A stretch of DNA of 20,856 nucleotides from Pseudomonadota bacterium (GTDB lineage Bacteria > Pseudomonadota > Alphaproteobacteria > Rhodospirillales > Magnetospirillaceae). Position numbers and translations under genes: made by a program. The notes beneath the pieces were generated by a model. It had not been told where the DNA came from. It saw only the letters and a program-made list of their open reading frames with translations, and made no database searches. Where the stretch lies: the NCBI GenBank assembly GCA_023458315.1, contig JAEXAH010000035.1, positions 1 to 20,856 on the forward strand. Reading direction: 5' to 3'. Below are positions 1 through 6,923 of the stretch, piece by piece (within the stretch, counting starts at the first letter, position 1; each line of letters starts with the position of its first letter).

Positions 1-2
1 CC

Positions 3-356
3 GAAATCGCCGCCGCGTCGTCGGAACAGGCCAGCGGCATCGATCAGGTCAACGCCGCCGTCAGCCAGATGGACGAAATGACCCAGCAGAACGCCGCGCT
101 GGTCGAGGAATCCGCCGCCGCCGCCCACGCCCTGGAAGACCAGTCGCGCGAACTCAACCGCCTGATGGGCTTCTTCAACACCGGCGCCGCCGCCGCGACC
201 CTGGCCGCCCCCTCGGCGACCGAGGCGACCCGTCCGGCGGTCAAGCCGGTGGCGAAACCGGCGGCGCGGCCGTTGGCCAAGCCCGCCGCCAAGGCGGCGC
301 CCAAGCCCAAGCTGGCCGCCGCCAAGCCCAAGAACAGCGACTGGGAAGAATTCTGA
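3..356 (+). CDS. Methyl-accepting chemotaxis protein, C-terminal fragment
   Basis: Only the last 117 residues are in the window; the gene runs off the left edge. The opening residues (SSEQASGIDQVNAAVSQMDE, then MTQQNAALVEESAAAA) are the conserved end of the chemoreceptor signalling coiled coil and its distal methylation helix, seen in nearly all MCPs. After NRLMGFF comes a linker of about 55 residues rich in Ala, Lys and Pro, then the terminus NSDWEEF. An xWxxF pentapeptide at the end of a flexible tail is the known docking site for the adaptation enzymes CheR and CheB in enterobacterial receptors, so this receptor probably recruits them the same way. In the cell it would pass ligand state to CheA/CheW. 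The ligand-binding domain is not visible, so the stimulus is unknown. Confidence 0.95.
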   Translation, partial: EIAAASSEQASGIDQVNAAVSQMDEMTQQNAALVEESAAAAHALEDQSRELNRLMGFFNTGAAAATLAAPSATEATRPAVKPVAKPAARPLAKPAAKAAPKPKLAAAKPKNSDWEEF

Positions 357-369
357 TCCCGACAGGATG

Positions 370-395
370 CGGCCCGGCCATGCGCCGGGCCGTTT
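370..395 (+). terminator. Intrinsic terminator after the MCP gene
   Basis: A 9-bp perfect GC stem (CGGCCCGGC with GCCGGGCCG) closes a 5-nt loop and is followed by TTT. It begins 13 nt after the MCP stop. The T-run is short. It also lies beyond the end of the minus-strand gene at 415-708 and could serve both. Confidence 0.6.
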
Positions 396-414
396 CCGTT
401 CAGGCCGCGCGCAA

Positions 415-708
415 TCAGTCGCGGTCCTTCTTCTTGTTCTTGCTCTTGCCTTTGTGACCGTTGTCGCCGTCTTGGCGATGGTCCTCGGACTTGCCCCAAT
501 TGGGGCCGTCCTTCTGCTTGCTCTTCTTGCTCTTGCCGGTGTCGCCGCCGTTCGCGGTGGTGCCGACCGCCTTGTTGATACCGTCGGTGGCCGCCTGGGT
601 GGCGGCCTGGGTCGCCGCGTCCTTCAGGGTGTCGGCCGCCGTCTGCGCCCAGGCGCCGCCACTCAGCAGCAGGGCGACGGCGGCAACGGGAAGGATGCTC
701 AACTTCAT
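415..708 (-). CDS. Small secreted protein with Lys/Asp-rich tail
   Basis: A 97-residue protein with a clear Sec signal peptide: MKLSILPVAAVALLLSGGAWA, cleavage probably after AWA. The mature part has an Ala/Thr-rich stretch with a short repeat (DAATQAATQAATDGINKAVG) followed by a low-complexity, highly charged tail rich in Lys, Asp, Gly and Asn. The start is set by AGGAG seven bases upstream of the ATG; the open frame extends further upstream but without a signal peptide there. It is transcribed divergently from the lipoprotein gene at 817. I do not recognise a family. Export to the periplasm is an inference from the signal peptide; the tail suggests an unstructured, polyanion- or metal-interacting segment, which is speculation. 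Confidence 0.75.
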   Translation of the reverse strand: MKLSILPVAAVALLLSGGAWAQTAADTLKDAATQAATQAATDGINKAVGTTANGGDTGKSKKSKQKDGPNWGKSEDHRQDGDNGHKGKSKNKKKDRD

Positions 709-759
709 GGCGTTTCTCCTTGGGGGGAACATCCCGCCATGGTGCATGCGGGAAGCCCC

Positions 760-788
760 TTCGTCAAAGCCGATCCCTGGGCTATGAT
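760..788 (+). promoter_or_regulatory. Candidate promoter for the lipoprotein gene
   Basis: TTCGTC and TATGAT are separated by 17 bases. The -10 is good, the -35 poor. Transcription would start near 795, which excludes the in-frame ATG at 784 and supports the start at 817. Confidence 0.35.
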
Positions 789-816
789 CCGCCGTCACCA
801 CCGAAAGGGAAAAACC

Positions 817-1434
817 ATGCGTTTGGGGCTGATGGCCGTCGCGGGCGCGGCGGTATTGATGGTGTCGGGATGCCTTGCCCCCGACCTGAACCGCCAGAAC
901 ACCACCCTGAGCGCGCCGTCGGGCATGACCCTGCCGCTGAAGGCGCGGACCATGATCTACATGTCGCAGCGCGACCTGGAACGCCCGCTGGTCATCGAGG
1001 CCACCCGTTTCCGCAACGAGGAAACCTCGACCAAGGACGGGCAGGTTCTGGCCCGCGCCGCCACCGCCATCGTCGGACAGGCATTTTCCACAATCGCCAT
1101 CAACGACGTCTCGCTGCGGCCGCAACTGGTGGTCAAGGTGCAGGGCACGCCCAAATTCTCGCGCCTGGACAACGTCATGAAGGTGGGTTGCGGCCTGGAT
1201 CTGTATCAGGCCGACGGCGCCCTGCTGGGCAGCTTCGTCGCCCGCTTCGACAGCAAGGACGGCGTCGATTACAAGGACGCGCTGGAGCCGGCCTACCGGC
1301 TGTGCCTGAAATCCGCCGCCGACCAGATGCTGGCCTCGCCCGCCGTGGCCCGCCACGCCGCCAAGGGCGGCTTCCCCGAGCCCAATCCGGCCGGATACAA
1401 AAGCTTCCTCGAAAGCCTGGGCCTGCGGCCCTGA
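817..1434 (+). CDS. Putative lipoprotein of unknown function
   Basis: A 205-residue protein. The N-terminus MRLGLMAVAGAAVLMVSGC is a lipoprotein signal peptide with the lipobox VSGC; Cys19 would be lipidated and anchor the protein in the inner or outer membrane. The mature part alternates hydrophobic and polar residues (TMIYMSQRDLERPLVIEATR, then LRPQLVVKVQGTPKFSRLDN), consistent with a compact beta-rich periplasmic domain. Cys residues near 127 and 159 could form a disulphide. The start has an AAGGGA ribosome site five bases upstream; an ATG at 784 lacks one and falls inside the predicted promoter. A strong terminator follows the stop, so it looks monocistronic. I cannot assign a family. Confidence 0.8.
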   Translation: MRLGLMAVAGAAVLMVSGCLAPDLNRQNTTLSAPSGMTLPLKARTMIYMSQRDLERPLVIEATRFRNEETSTKDGQVLARAATAIVGQAFSTIAINDVSLRPQLVVKVQGTPKFSRLDNVMKVGCGLDLYQADGALLGSFVARFDSKDGVDYKDALEPAYRLCLKSAADQMLASPAVARHAAKGGFPEPNPAGYKSFLESLGLRP

Positions 1435-1454
1435 CCATCCCCCTGATCCGCCCC

Positions 1455-1483
1455 AAGGCCCGGCCCACCGCCGGGCCTTTTTT
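1455..1483 (+). terminator. Intrinsic terminator after the lipoprotein gene
   Basis: GGCCCGGC (1457-1464) pairs with GCCGGGCC (1470-1477) around a CCACC loop, extended by AA/TT pairs and followed by a run of six T. It separates the lipoprotein gene from the dmeR promoter, whose -35 begins only four bases later. Confidence 0.85.
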
Positions 1484-1486
1484 CTG

Positions 1487-1531
1487 GTGACACCACCCCG
1501 CCCGAATTATAGGATACCCCCCTACCCTATA
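1487..1531 (+). promoter_or_regulatory. dmeR promoter with RcnR/DmeR-type operator
   Basis: GTGACA (1487-1492) and TAGGAT (1510-1515) are 17 bases apart. Over the -10 and the expected start site lies an inverted repeat, TATAGG (1508-1513) and CCTATA (1526-1531), whose centre contains TACCCCCCTA. A C-tract flanked by short inverted TA-rich arms is the known operator style of RcnR-family nickel/cobalt repressors. The placement fits autorepression of dmeRF, relieved by metal. Site identity is inferred, not tested. Confidence 0.65.
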
Positions 1532-1544
1532 TACTGGAGCGGTC

Positions 1545-1817
1545 ATGAGCCACGTCTTCCGCGACAAGCCCAAACTGATGGCGCGGGTGCGCCGCATTCG
1601 CGGCCAGGTCGAGGCCATCGAGCGCACCCTGGACAGCGGCGACGATTGCCTGGCAGTGCTGCAACTGATCGCATCGGTGCGCGGCGCCATGAACGGGCTG
1701 ATGGGCGAACTGATCGAAGGCCATGTGGACCACCACATCGTCGAGGCCGAAACCGAGGACGCCCGCCGCCAGGGTGCCGAGGAACTGGCCGCCATCCTGC
1801 GGACCTACATGAAATGA
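1545..1817 (+). CDS. dmeR: Ni/Co-sensing repressor, CsoR/RcnR family (DmeR)
   Basis: A 90-residue all-helical repressor of the CsoR/RcnR/FrmR family. The N-terminus MSHVFRDKPKL and the core VLQLIASVRGAMNGLM closely follow RcnR. The four metal-ligand positions known from E. coli RcnR (His3, Cys35, His60, His64) are all present at identical numbers, pointing to nickel/cobalt rather than copper or formaldehyde sensing. In rhizobia and agrobacteria DmeR pairs with the exporter DmeF; here the stop overlaps the dmeF start as ATGA, so the two are co-translated. The apo-protein should bind the C-tract operator just upstream and release it when cobalt or nickel binds. The start has GGAG six bases upstream. 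Metal preference between Co and Ni cannot be read from sequence. Confidence 0.92.
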   Translation: MSHVFRDKPKLMARVRRIRGQVEAIERTLDSGDDCLAVLQLIASVRGAMNGLMGELIEGHVDHHIVEAETEDARRQGAEELAAILRTYMK

Positions 1818-2713
1818 GCGCCGCCCATTCCCACGCCTTCCTGGGGCATGATCAGGACCGCAACGAACGCCGCACCTGGGCGGTCATCGCCCTGACTACC
1901 CTGACCATGGCGGCCGAGATCGCGGCGGGGACGCTGTTCGGCTCCATGGCGCTGGTGGCCGATGGCTGGCACATGGCGACCCATGCCGGGGCCATGCTGA
2001 TCACCGCCGGGGCCTATGCCCTGGCCCGCCGTCACCGCGACGATCCGCGCTATTCCTTCGGCACCGGGCGGCTGGGCGATCTGGCCGGATTCACCAGCGC
2101 GGTGGTGCTGGCGCTGGTGGCGGCGGGCATCGGCTGGGAAAGCGCCCAGCGTCTGGTCGCCCCGGTGGACATCCATTACCGCGAGGCGCTGCTGGTGGCG
2201 GTGCTGGGGTTGTTGGTCAATCTGGCCTCTGCCTGGCTGCTGCGCGACGACCACCACCACCACGGCCATGATCACCATCATCACCACGGCGCCGACAACA
2301 ATCTGCGCGCCGCCTATATGCATGTGCTGGCCGACGCCCTGACCTCGGTGCTGGCCATCGCCGCGCTGGTGGCGGGCTGGGTGTGGGACTGGCCGTGGTT
2401 GGACCCGCTGATGGGATTGGTGGGCATGGCGGTGATCGGCCGCTGGTCGTGGGGGCTGATGCGGGACAGCGGCGCCGTGCTGGTCGGCCGCCTGCCCCCC
2501 GGCGAGGATCTGCCCGACGAAATCCGCGCGGCGCTGGAACAGGACGGCGACCGCATCACCGACCTGCACGTCTGGCAGGTCGGCCCCGGCCACCACGCGG
2601 CGGCCATCGCCATCGAGACACCGCGGCCGCAGCCGCCCGGCCATTACAAGGCGCGGCTGTGCCACCTGCACGACCTGTCGCACATCACCGTCGAGGTCGA
2701 GGCGGCGGGGTGA
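1814..2713 (+). CDS. dmeF: Cobalt/nickel CDF exporter DmeF
   Basis: A 299-residue cation diffusion facilitator in the inner membrane, expected to expel Co2+/Ni2+ by proton antiport. The N-terminus HAFLGHDQDRNERRTWAV is typical of the DmeF subgroup. Transmembrane helix 2 carries D50GWHMATH57 and helix 5 carries H170VLAD174, the paired metal-binding motifs of CDF proteins. Between helices 4 and 5, about residues 147-158, is a His-rich loop (HHHHGHDHHHHH) that probably collects metal. The C-terminal segment from about residue 220 is the cytoplasmic CDF domain, with HVWQVGPGHHAAAIAIE. The start overlaps the dmeR stop by four bases, so expression is coupled to the repressor. The earlier in-frame open region covers dmeR in another frame and is not part of the protein. 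Confidence 0.92.
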   Translation: MSAAHSHAFLGHDQDRNERRTWAVIALTTLTMAAEIAAGTLFGSMALVADGWHMATHAGAMLITAGAYALARRHRDDPRYSFGTGRLGDLAGFTSAVVLALVAAGIGWESAQRLVAPVDIHYREALLVAVLGLLVNLASAWLLRDDHHHHGHDHHHHHGADNNLRAAYMHVLADALTSVLAIAALVAGWVWDWPWLDPLMGLVGMAVIGRWSWGLMRDSGAVLVGRLPPGEDLPDEIRAALEQDGDRITDLHVWQVGPGHHAAAIAIETPRPQPPGHYKARLCHLHDLSHITVEVEAAG

Positions 2714-2753
2714 CAGCAAGGTTCATCACGGAATTGCGGGGAAGGTAAGCGCT

Positions 2754-2860
2754 CCTCCCCTCGCCACCGGCGGGGGGAGGTTGGGAGGGGGGGCGTTTCT
2801 ATCCCGGCGGATGTCACCGATGCCCCCACCCCGGCCCTCCCCCGGTAAACCGGGGGAGGG
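2754..2860. repeat. GC-rich palindromic intergenic repeat (REP/BIME-like)
   Basis: Between the convergent dmeF and alaS genes lie two palindromic units. The second is perfect: CCCTCCCCCGGT (2835-2846), two bases, then ACCGGGGGAGGG (2849-2860). The first (2754-2780) is imperfect, with CCTCCCC against GGGGAGG. The sequences between them, G-rich at 2772-2795 and C-rich at 2820-2843, are themselves imperfect inverted copies, so the whole block can fold as one long cruciform. This is the architecture of dispersed REP/BIME elements. No second copy was noticed in this window. Confidence 0.6.
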
Positions 2861-2895
2861 AGAACGGGTCACTCCCCTGAATTCCGTGAAGAAGC

Positions 2896-2933
2896 AATAA
2901 AAACGGCCCCGGAAGTCGCCTTCCGGGGCCGTT
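2896..2933 (-). terminator. Intrinsic terminator of alaS
   Basis: A 13-bp perfect stem, AACGGCCCCGGAA (2902-2914) with TTCCGGGGCCGTT (2921-2933), loop of six. On the minus strand it is followed by TTTTATTG, 12 bases past the alaS stop. Confidence 0.9.
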
Positions 2934-2945
2934 GTCATTACGGGA

Positions 2946-5579
2946 TCAGGCCAGGGCCGCTTCGATCTTGTCGATGGCGGCCTGGGCGTTGGCGGCATCG
3001 GGGCCACCGGCCTGGGCCATGTCGGGGCGGCCGCCGCCGCCCTTGCCGCCCACCGCTTCCGAGCCGACCTTGACCAGATCGACGGCGGAAATCTTGCCGG
3101 TCAGGTCTTCGGTGACGCCGACCACCAGGCTGGCCTTGCCGCCATCGGTGGACAGCAGGGCGACCACGCCCGAGCCCATCTGCTTCTTGATCTCGTCGGC
3201 CATGCCCTTGAGGTCCTTGGCCGGAACGCCGTCCAGCACACGGCCCGCGAAGGTGATGCCGTTGACGACCTTGGTGGCGGCGCCGCCCTGGCCGCCGCCG
3301 CCGGTGGCCAGCGCCTTGCGGGTGTCGGCCAGTTCGCGTTCCAGCTTGCGGCGGTCGTCCTGAAGCTGGGCGATGCGGGCGGGCAGTTCGGCGGGCGCCA
3401 CCTTGAGGGCACCGGCGGCCCGGGCCACCAGTTCGGCCTGTTCCTCGGCCCAGGCCAGGAAGGCCCCGGCCGTCACCGCCTCGACACGGCGCACACCGGC
3501 CGCCACGGCGCTTTCCGACACGATCTTGAAGGCGCCGATGTCGCCGGTGCGGCGCACATGGGTGCCGCCGCACAATTCCACCGAGAAGTTGATTCCGTTG
3601 TCGCCCATGGAAACCACGCGGACCTCGTCGCCGTATTTCTCGCCGAACAGGGCCATGGCACCGGCCTTGATGGCCTCGTCCTGGCCCATCAGCTTGGTGG
3701 TGACGTCCTGGTTCCGGCGGATTTCACGGTTGACCGATTGCTCGACCGCGCGGATTTCCTCGGCGCTCATGGCCTTGGGATGGGCGAAGTCGAAGCGCAG
3801 GCGGTCGGCGCCGACCTGGCTGCCCTTCTGGGTCACGTGCTCGCCCAGGGCGTTGCGCAGGGCGGCGTGCAGCAGGTGGGTGGCCGAGTGGTGGGCGCGG
3901 GTGGCGTCGCGGCGGTCGGCATCCACCGCCAGATGGGCGTCCTCGCCCACCGCGATGGGGGCGCCCTCGACGGTGCCGATGTGGACGATCAGGTCGCCCA
4001 GCTTCTTCTGGGTATCCTTGACCACCACGCGGGCCTTGCCCACGGTGATGATGCCCGCATCGCCCATCTGGCCGCCGGATTCGCCATAGAACGGGCTTTG
4101 GTTGGCCACCAGCATGACGTCGTGGCCGGGATGCACCGCCTCGACCGACTTGCCGTTCTCCACCAGGGCGACGATCTTGCCCTCGGCCTCGATGGCGTCG
4201 TAGCCCAGGAATTCGGACGCGCCGTGGGTTTCCTTGATCTCGAACCACAGGGTTTCGGTGGCGGCCTCGCCGGAACCGGCCCACGCCTTGCGGGCTTCGG
4301 CGCGCTGGCGGTCCATGGCGGCCTTGAAGCCGTCGGTGTCCACGCCCAGGCCCTTGGACTTCAGCGCGTCCTGGGTCAGATCCAGCGGGAAGCCGTAGGT
4401 GTCGTACAGCTTGAACGCCACCTCACCGGCCAGCGGCGCACCGGAAGCCAGCTTGCCCACTTCCTCGTCCAGCAACTTGAGGCCCTTGTCCAAGGTGGCC
4501 TTGAAGCGGGTTTCCTCCAGCTTCAGCGTCTCGGTGATCAGGGCGCTGGCGCGGATCAGTTCGGGGTAGGCCTGGCCCATCTCGGCCACCAAAGCGGGGA
4601 CCAGCTTCCACAGCAGCGGCTGGTCGCAGCCCATCAGGTGGGCGTGGCGCATGGCGCGGCGCATGATGCGGCGCAGCACATAGCCGCGGCCTTCGTTGGA
4701 CGGCAACACGCCGTCGGCGATCAGGAAGCAGGACGAACGCAGGTGGTCGGCGACCACGCGATGGGAAATCTTGTGCGGCCCGTCGGCATCGGCGCCGGAA
4801 TGGGTGGCCGACGCCTCAATCAGCGCCCGCATCAGGTCGATGTCGTAATTGTCGTGCTTGCCCTGAAGGACAGCCGCCAGACGCTCCAGCCCCATGCCGG
4901 TGTCGATGCTGGGCTTGGGCAGGGCGATGCGGGTTTCCTTGTCCACCTGCTCGAACTGCATGAACACGAGATTCCAGATCTCGATGAAGCGGTCGCCGTC
5001 CTGGTCGGGGCTGCCGGGCGGGCCGCCCGGAATGTGCTCGCCGTGGTCGAAGAAGATTTCCGAGCACGGGCCGCACGGGCCGGTGTCGCCCATGGCCCAG
5101 AAATTGTCCGAGGTCGGGATGCGGATGATGCGGTCGTCCGAGAAGCCCGCCACCTTCTTCCAGGTATCGAAGGCGTGGTCGTCGTCGTGATAGACCGTGA
5201 CCAGCAGCTTGTCCTTGCGCAGCCCGAATTCCTTGGTGATCAGGTTCCAGGCCAGCGCGATGGCCTCGTCCTTGAAGTAATCGCCGAACGAGAAATTGCC
5301 CAGCATCTCGAAGAAGGTGTGGTGGCGCGCGGTATAGCCCACATTGTCCAGATCGTTGTGCTTGCCGCCCGCGCGCACACACTTCTGCGCGGTGGTGGCG
5401 CGCACGTAATCGCGCTTCTCGACCCCGGTGAACACGTTCTTGAACTGCACCATGCCGGCGTTGGTGAACATCAGCGTGGGATCGTTGCGCGGCACCAGCG
5501 GGCTGGATTGCACCACTTCGTGGCCGTTCTTGGCGAAGAAGTCCAGGAAGGTGCGGCGAATGTCGTTGGCGGTCTGCAT
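2946..5579 (-). CDS. alaS: Alanyl-tRNA synthetase
   Basis: An 877-residue class II aminoacyl-tRNA synthetase that charges tRNA-Ala in the cytoplasm; E. coli AlaRS has 876 residues. The N-terminal catalytic domain shows FFAKNGHEVVQSSPLVP, NDPTLMFTNAGMVQFK and RHHTFFEMLGNFSFGDYF. The editing domain holds the zinc/editing ligands HHSATHLLH and CGGTHVRRTGDIG, so clearance of mischarged Ser and Gly should work. The C-Ala domain is Gly-rich (GGKGGGGRPDMAQAGG) as usual. The start chosen, MQTANDIRRTFLDFF, matches the family; 22 further in-frame upstream residues are proline-rich and unlike AlaRS. A promoter lies 45 bases upstream and a strong terminator follows. Nothing looks damaged. In several alphaproteobacteria recA is the neighbour, but not here. 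Confidence 0.98.
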   Translation of the reverse strand: MQTANDIRRTFLDFFAKNGHEVVQSSPLVPRNDPTLMFTNAGMVQFKNVFTGVEKRDYVRATTAQKCVRAGGKHNDLDNVGYTARHHTFFEMLGNFSFGDYFKDEAIALAWNLITKEFGLRKDKLLVTVYHDDDHAFDTWKKVAGFSDDRIIRIPTSDNFWAMGDTGPCGPCSEIFFDHGEHIPGGPPGSPDQDGDRFIEIWNLVFMQFEQVDKETRIALPKPSIDTGMGLERLAAVLQGKHDNYDIDLMRALIEASATHSGADADGPHKISHRVVADHLRSSCFLIADGVLPSNEGRGYVLRRIMRRAMRHAHLMGCDQPLLWKLVPALVAEMGQAYPELIRASALITETLKLEETRFKATLDKGLKLLDEEVGKLASGAPLAGEVAFKLYDTYGFPLDLTQDALKSKGLGVDTDGFKAAMDRQRAEARKAWAGSGEAATETLWFEIKETHGASEFLGYDAIEAEGKIVALVENGKSVEAVHPGHDVMLVANQSPFYGESGGQMGDAGIITVGKARVVVKDTQKKLGDLIVHIGTVEGAPIAVGEDAHLAVDADRRDATRAHHSATHLLHAALRNALGEHVTQKGSQVGADRLRFDFAHPKAMSAEEIRAVEQSVNREIRRNQDVTTKLMGQDEAIKAGAMALFGEKYGDEVRVVSMGDNGINFSVELCGGTHVRRTGDIGAFKIVSESAVAAGVRRVEAVTAGAFLAWAEEQAELVARAAGALKVAPAELPARIAQLQDDRRKLERELADTRKALATGGGGQGGAATKVVNGITFAGRVLDGVPAKDLKGMADEIKKQMGSGVVALLSTDGGKASLVVGVTEDLTGKISAVDLVKVGSEAVGGKGGGGRPDMAQAGGPDAANAQAAIDKIEAALA

Positions 5580-5623
5580 GGTCTCTACCGTGTTCAAGCC
5601 GGGGGTTTCCGGGGCGAACGGGT

Positions 5624-5652
5624 TTTTTACCCCGCCCCGCCGCACCTGTCCA
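5624..5652 (-). promoter_or_regulatory. Candidate alaS promoter
   Basis: On the minus strand TGGACA and TAAAAA are exactly 17 bases apart, giving a start near 5617 and a leader of about 38 bases. Its -35 sits back to back with the -35 of the divergent nuclease-like gene, one base between them. Confidence 0.5.
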
Positions 5653-5653
5653 G

Positions 5654-5682
5654 TTGGCGCGAGGGCGGGCGCACGCTATGCT
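5654..5682 (+). promoter_or_regulatory. Candidate promoter of the nuclease-like gene
   Basis: TTGGCG (5654-5659) and TATGCT (5677-5682) are 17 bases apart. The expected start of transcription is at or within a base or two of the ATG at 5689, which would make the message leaderless; no ribosome site is visible there. Confidence 0.4.
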
Positions 5683-5688
5683 GCGGCC

Positions 5689-6213
5689 ATGCATGCAATA
5701 CGCGTCCTGATCCTTGTCCTTCCCGCCCTGCTGGCAACCTCGGCCGCGTGGTCCGGCCCGTTGCGCTGCCCCGAGGATTCCGACGGCGGCGCCTGTGTCT
5801 GGGGCCGGATCGACGGCTTCGAGCCGGACAGCGTCCAGGTGCGCGGCCTGCGCGTGCAATTGATGGGCATCACCGCCCCCGGCCCGCGCGACCTGTGCGG
5901 CAGCCGCAGCGGCAAGGGCGATTTCCCCTGCGCCCGCCCGGCGCGCAAGCGCATGGCCGAACTGACCGCCAAGGGCGTCGCCTGCGAGCTGTTCGACGTG
6001 GGCGGCGACACCCTGCACGGCCGCTGCCGCACCGCCGACGGCGCCGATCTGGGCCGCGCCCTGGTGACGTCGGGGGTGGTCCGCTCGGTCAAGGACGGCC
6101 CCTACGAGGACGAACAGGCCGCCGCCCTGGCGGCTGGCAAGGGGCTGTGGTCGCCCGACATCGCCCCGCCCAAGGATTGGGAGGCCCTGCGCCGCAAGGC
6201 GGCGAAGGACTGA
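5689..6213 (+). CDS. Secreted SNase-like (thermonuclease fold) protein
   Basis: A 174-residue protein with signal peptide MHAIRVLILVLPALLATSAA, so periplasmic or secreted. The rest follows the staphylococcal-nuclease fold: an OB-barrel start (VWGRIDGFEPDSVQVRGLRV), LMGITAPG, then ARKRMAELTAKGVACELFD, the LHGRC segment (equivalent of YGRxxA), DLGRALVTSGVV, and the closing YEDEQAAALAAGKGLW helix. Active family members have GIDxPE-type residues; here the segment reads GITAPG, so the usual metal-binding Asp is Thr and the catalytic Glu is Gly. The upstream Arg appears to be Gln. Only the GR Arg remains. It may be a non-catalytic fold or a different activity. Cys pairs suggest disulphides. The start is the first ATG before the signal peptide. 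Confidence 0.8.
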   Translation: MHAIRVLILVLPALLATSAAWSGPLRCPEDSDGGACVWGRIDGFEPDSVQVRGLRVQLMGITAPGPRDLCGSRSGKGDFPCARPARKRMAELTAKGVACELFDVGGDTLHGRCRTADGADLGRALVTSGVVRSVKDGPYEDEQAAALAAGKGLWSPDIAPPKDWEALRRKAAKD

Positions 6214-6243
6214 AAATCATCCGCATACGGCCCGAAATCGGGC

Positions 6244-6272
6244 TTGATATTACAGAATCGAGTGCCTAGCAT
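6244..6272 (+). promoter_or_regulatory. Candidate promoter upstream of 6324
   Basis: TTGATA and TAGCAT with a 17-base spacer. It follows a short hairpin GCCCGA-AA-TCGGGC (6230-6243), a weak candidate terminator for the nuclease-like gene. Confidence 0.45.
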
Positions 6273-6323
6273 CATGCCCATAAGTCGTCCGCATGCGGGC
6301 CGCACTTAGGCAGGAGGTGCATG

Positions 6324-6707
6324 ATGCAGTTCCGTGAACGCAGCAGGGTCATCCAGGTGATCCGCACCGTCTACGACCCCGCCATCAAGCGGGGCCGGGC
6401 CGAAGTGGTGGCGCGGCTGGACAAGGACAATCCGGAAATCGACGACGACGTGCGCCGCTCGTGCTCTCCGGCCGAACTGGCCGAGCTCGAGGAATTCCTG
6501 GCCGCCCGCAATGCGCTGCTGAGCCGCGAAACCACGCGCGCGGCGGCGGAAACCCTGGCGGCGCAGATGCGGCTGGCGGAAGCCTTTTTCCGCACCGGCC
6601 CCAACGGCACCGCGGGCATGGTCGCCGCCGACATCTACACCGCCTGGGAAGACCTGAAGAAGTCCATGCACAAGGCGGGTTTCCGCAAGGCCAAGGACGG
6701 CCATTAG
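6324..6707 (+). CDS. Conserved-looking cytoplasmic protein of unknown function
   Basis: A 127-residue soluble protein with no signal peptide or membrane segment. It is mostly helical and charged, with MQFRERSRVIQVIRTVYDP at the start, an acidic mid-region (PEIDDDVRRSCSPAELAELE) and a helix AAETLAAQMRLAEAFF. Two ATGs lie in tandem at 6321 and 6324. AGGAGGT at 6312-6318 is only two bases from the first but five from the second, so 6324 is preferred; one residue is at stake. It is followed 31 bases later by another small gene with its own strong ribosome site, suggesting an operon. I do not recognise the family. Excellent translation signals and GC-rich third positions make it a real gene. Confidence 0.8.
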   Translation: MQFRERSRVIQVIRTVYDPAIKRGRAEVVARLDKDNPEIDDDVRRSCSPAELAELEEFLAARNALLSRETTRAAAETLAAQMRLAEAFFRTGPNGTAGMVAADIYTAWEDLKKSMHKAGFRKAKDGH

Positions 6708-6738
6708 CGGATAAGCAAGATAATAAAGGGAGGTCGAA

Positions 6739-6915
6739 ATGGTTGATTTCCAGAAATTCGTCTCGTCCGGCCTGGATCTGTCCCGCGCCTTCGACCTGTT
6801 GGACCGCGCCAACGAAGCGGTCCTGCCCACCCTGCCGCAATTGCTGACCAAACAGGGCCTGCTGGAAGAAGCGCGCCGGGCGGTGGAATCCGCCAGGGAC
6901 GCCCTGGCCCATTGA
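6739..6915 (+). CDS. Small helical protein, 58 residues
   Basis: A 58-residue frame beginning MVDFQKFVSSGLDLSRAFDL and ending ESARDALAH. GGGAGGT lies five bases before the ATG. The predicted product is two or three amphipathic helices (LDLLDRANEAVLPTLPQLL, then LLEEARRAVESARDAL), with no signal peptide. It sits 31 bases after the 6324 gene, and its stop overlaps or abuts the beginning of the next gene, so the three probably form one transcript. Function unknown. The strong ribosome site and codon pattern support it despite its size. Confidence 0.7.
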   Translation: MVDFQKFVSSGLDLSRAFDLLDRANEAVLPTLPQLLTKQGLLEEARRAVESARDALAH

Positions 6916-6923
6916 GCCACCCC

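Noticed and set aside
415..1356. A 313-codon minus-strand frame covering the lipoprotein gene
   Set aside because: Only its last 97 codons (from 708) look real, with a signal peptide and ribosome site; the rest is antisense to the lipoprotein gene.
2235..2295. CAC/CAT-rich stretch seen as a DNA repeat
   Set aside because: It encodes the His-rich loop of DmeF and is not an independent repeat element.
1805..2719. A 304-codon frame antisense to dmeF
   Set aside because: It is the complement of a certain gene and has no recognisable protein features beyond the mirrored His codons.
3558..6269. A 903-codon open frame antisense to alaS
   Set aside because: It lies opposite the entire well-matched alaS gene, has His/Gly/Val-rich low-quality sequence and no ribosome site; long antisense frames are expected in GC-rich coding DNA.
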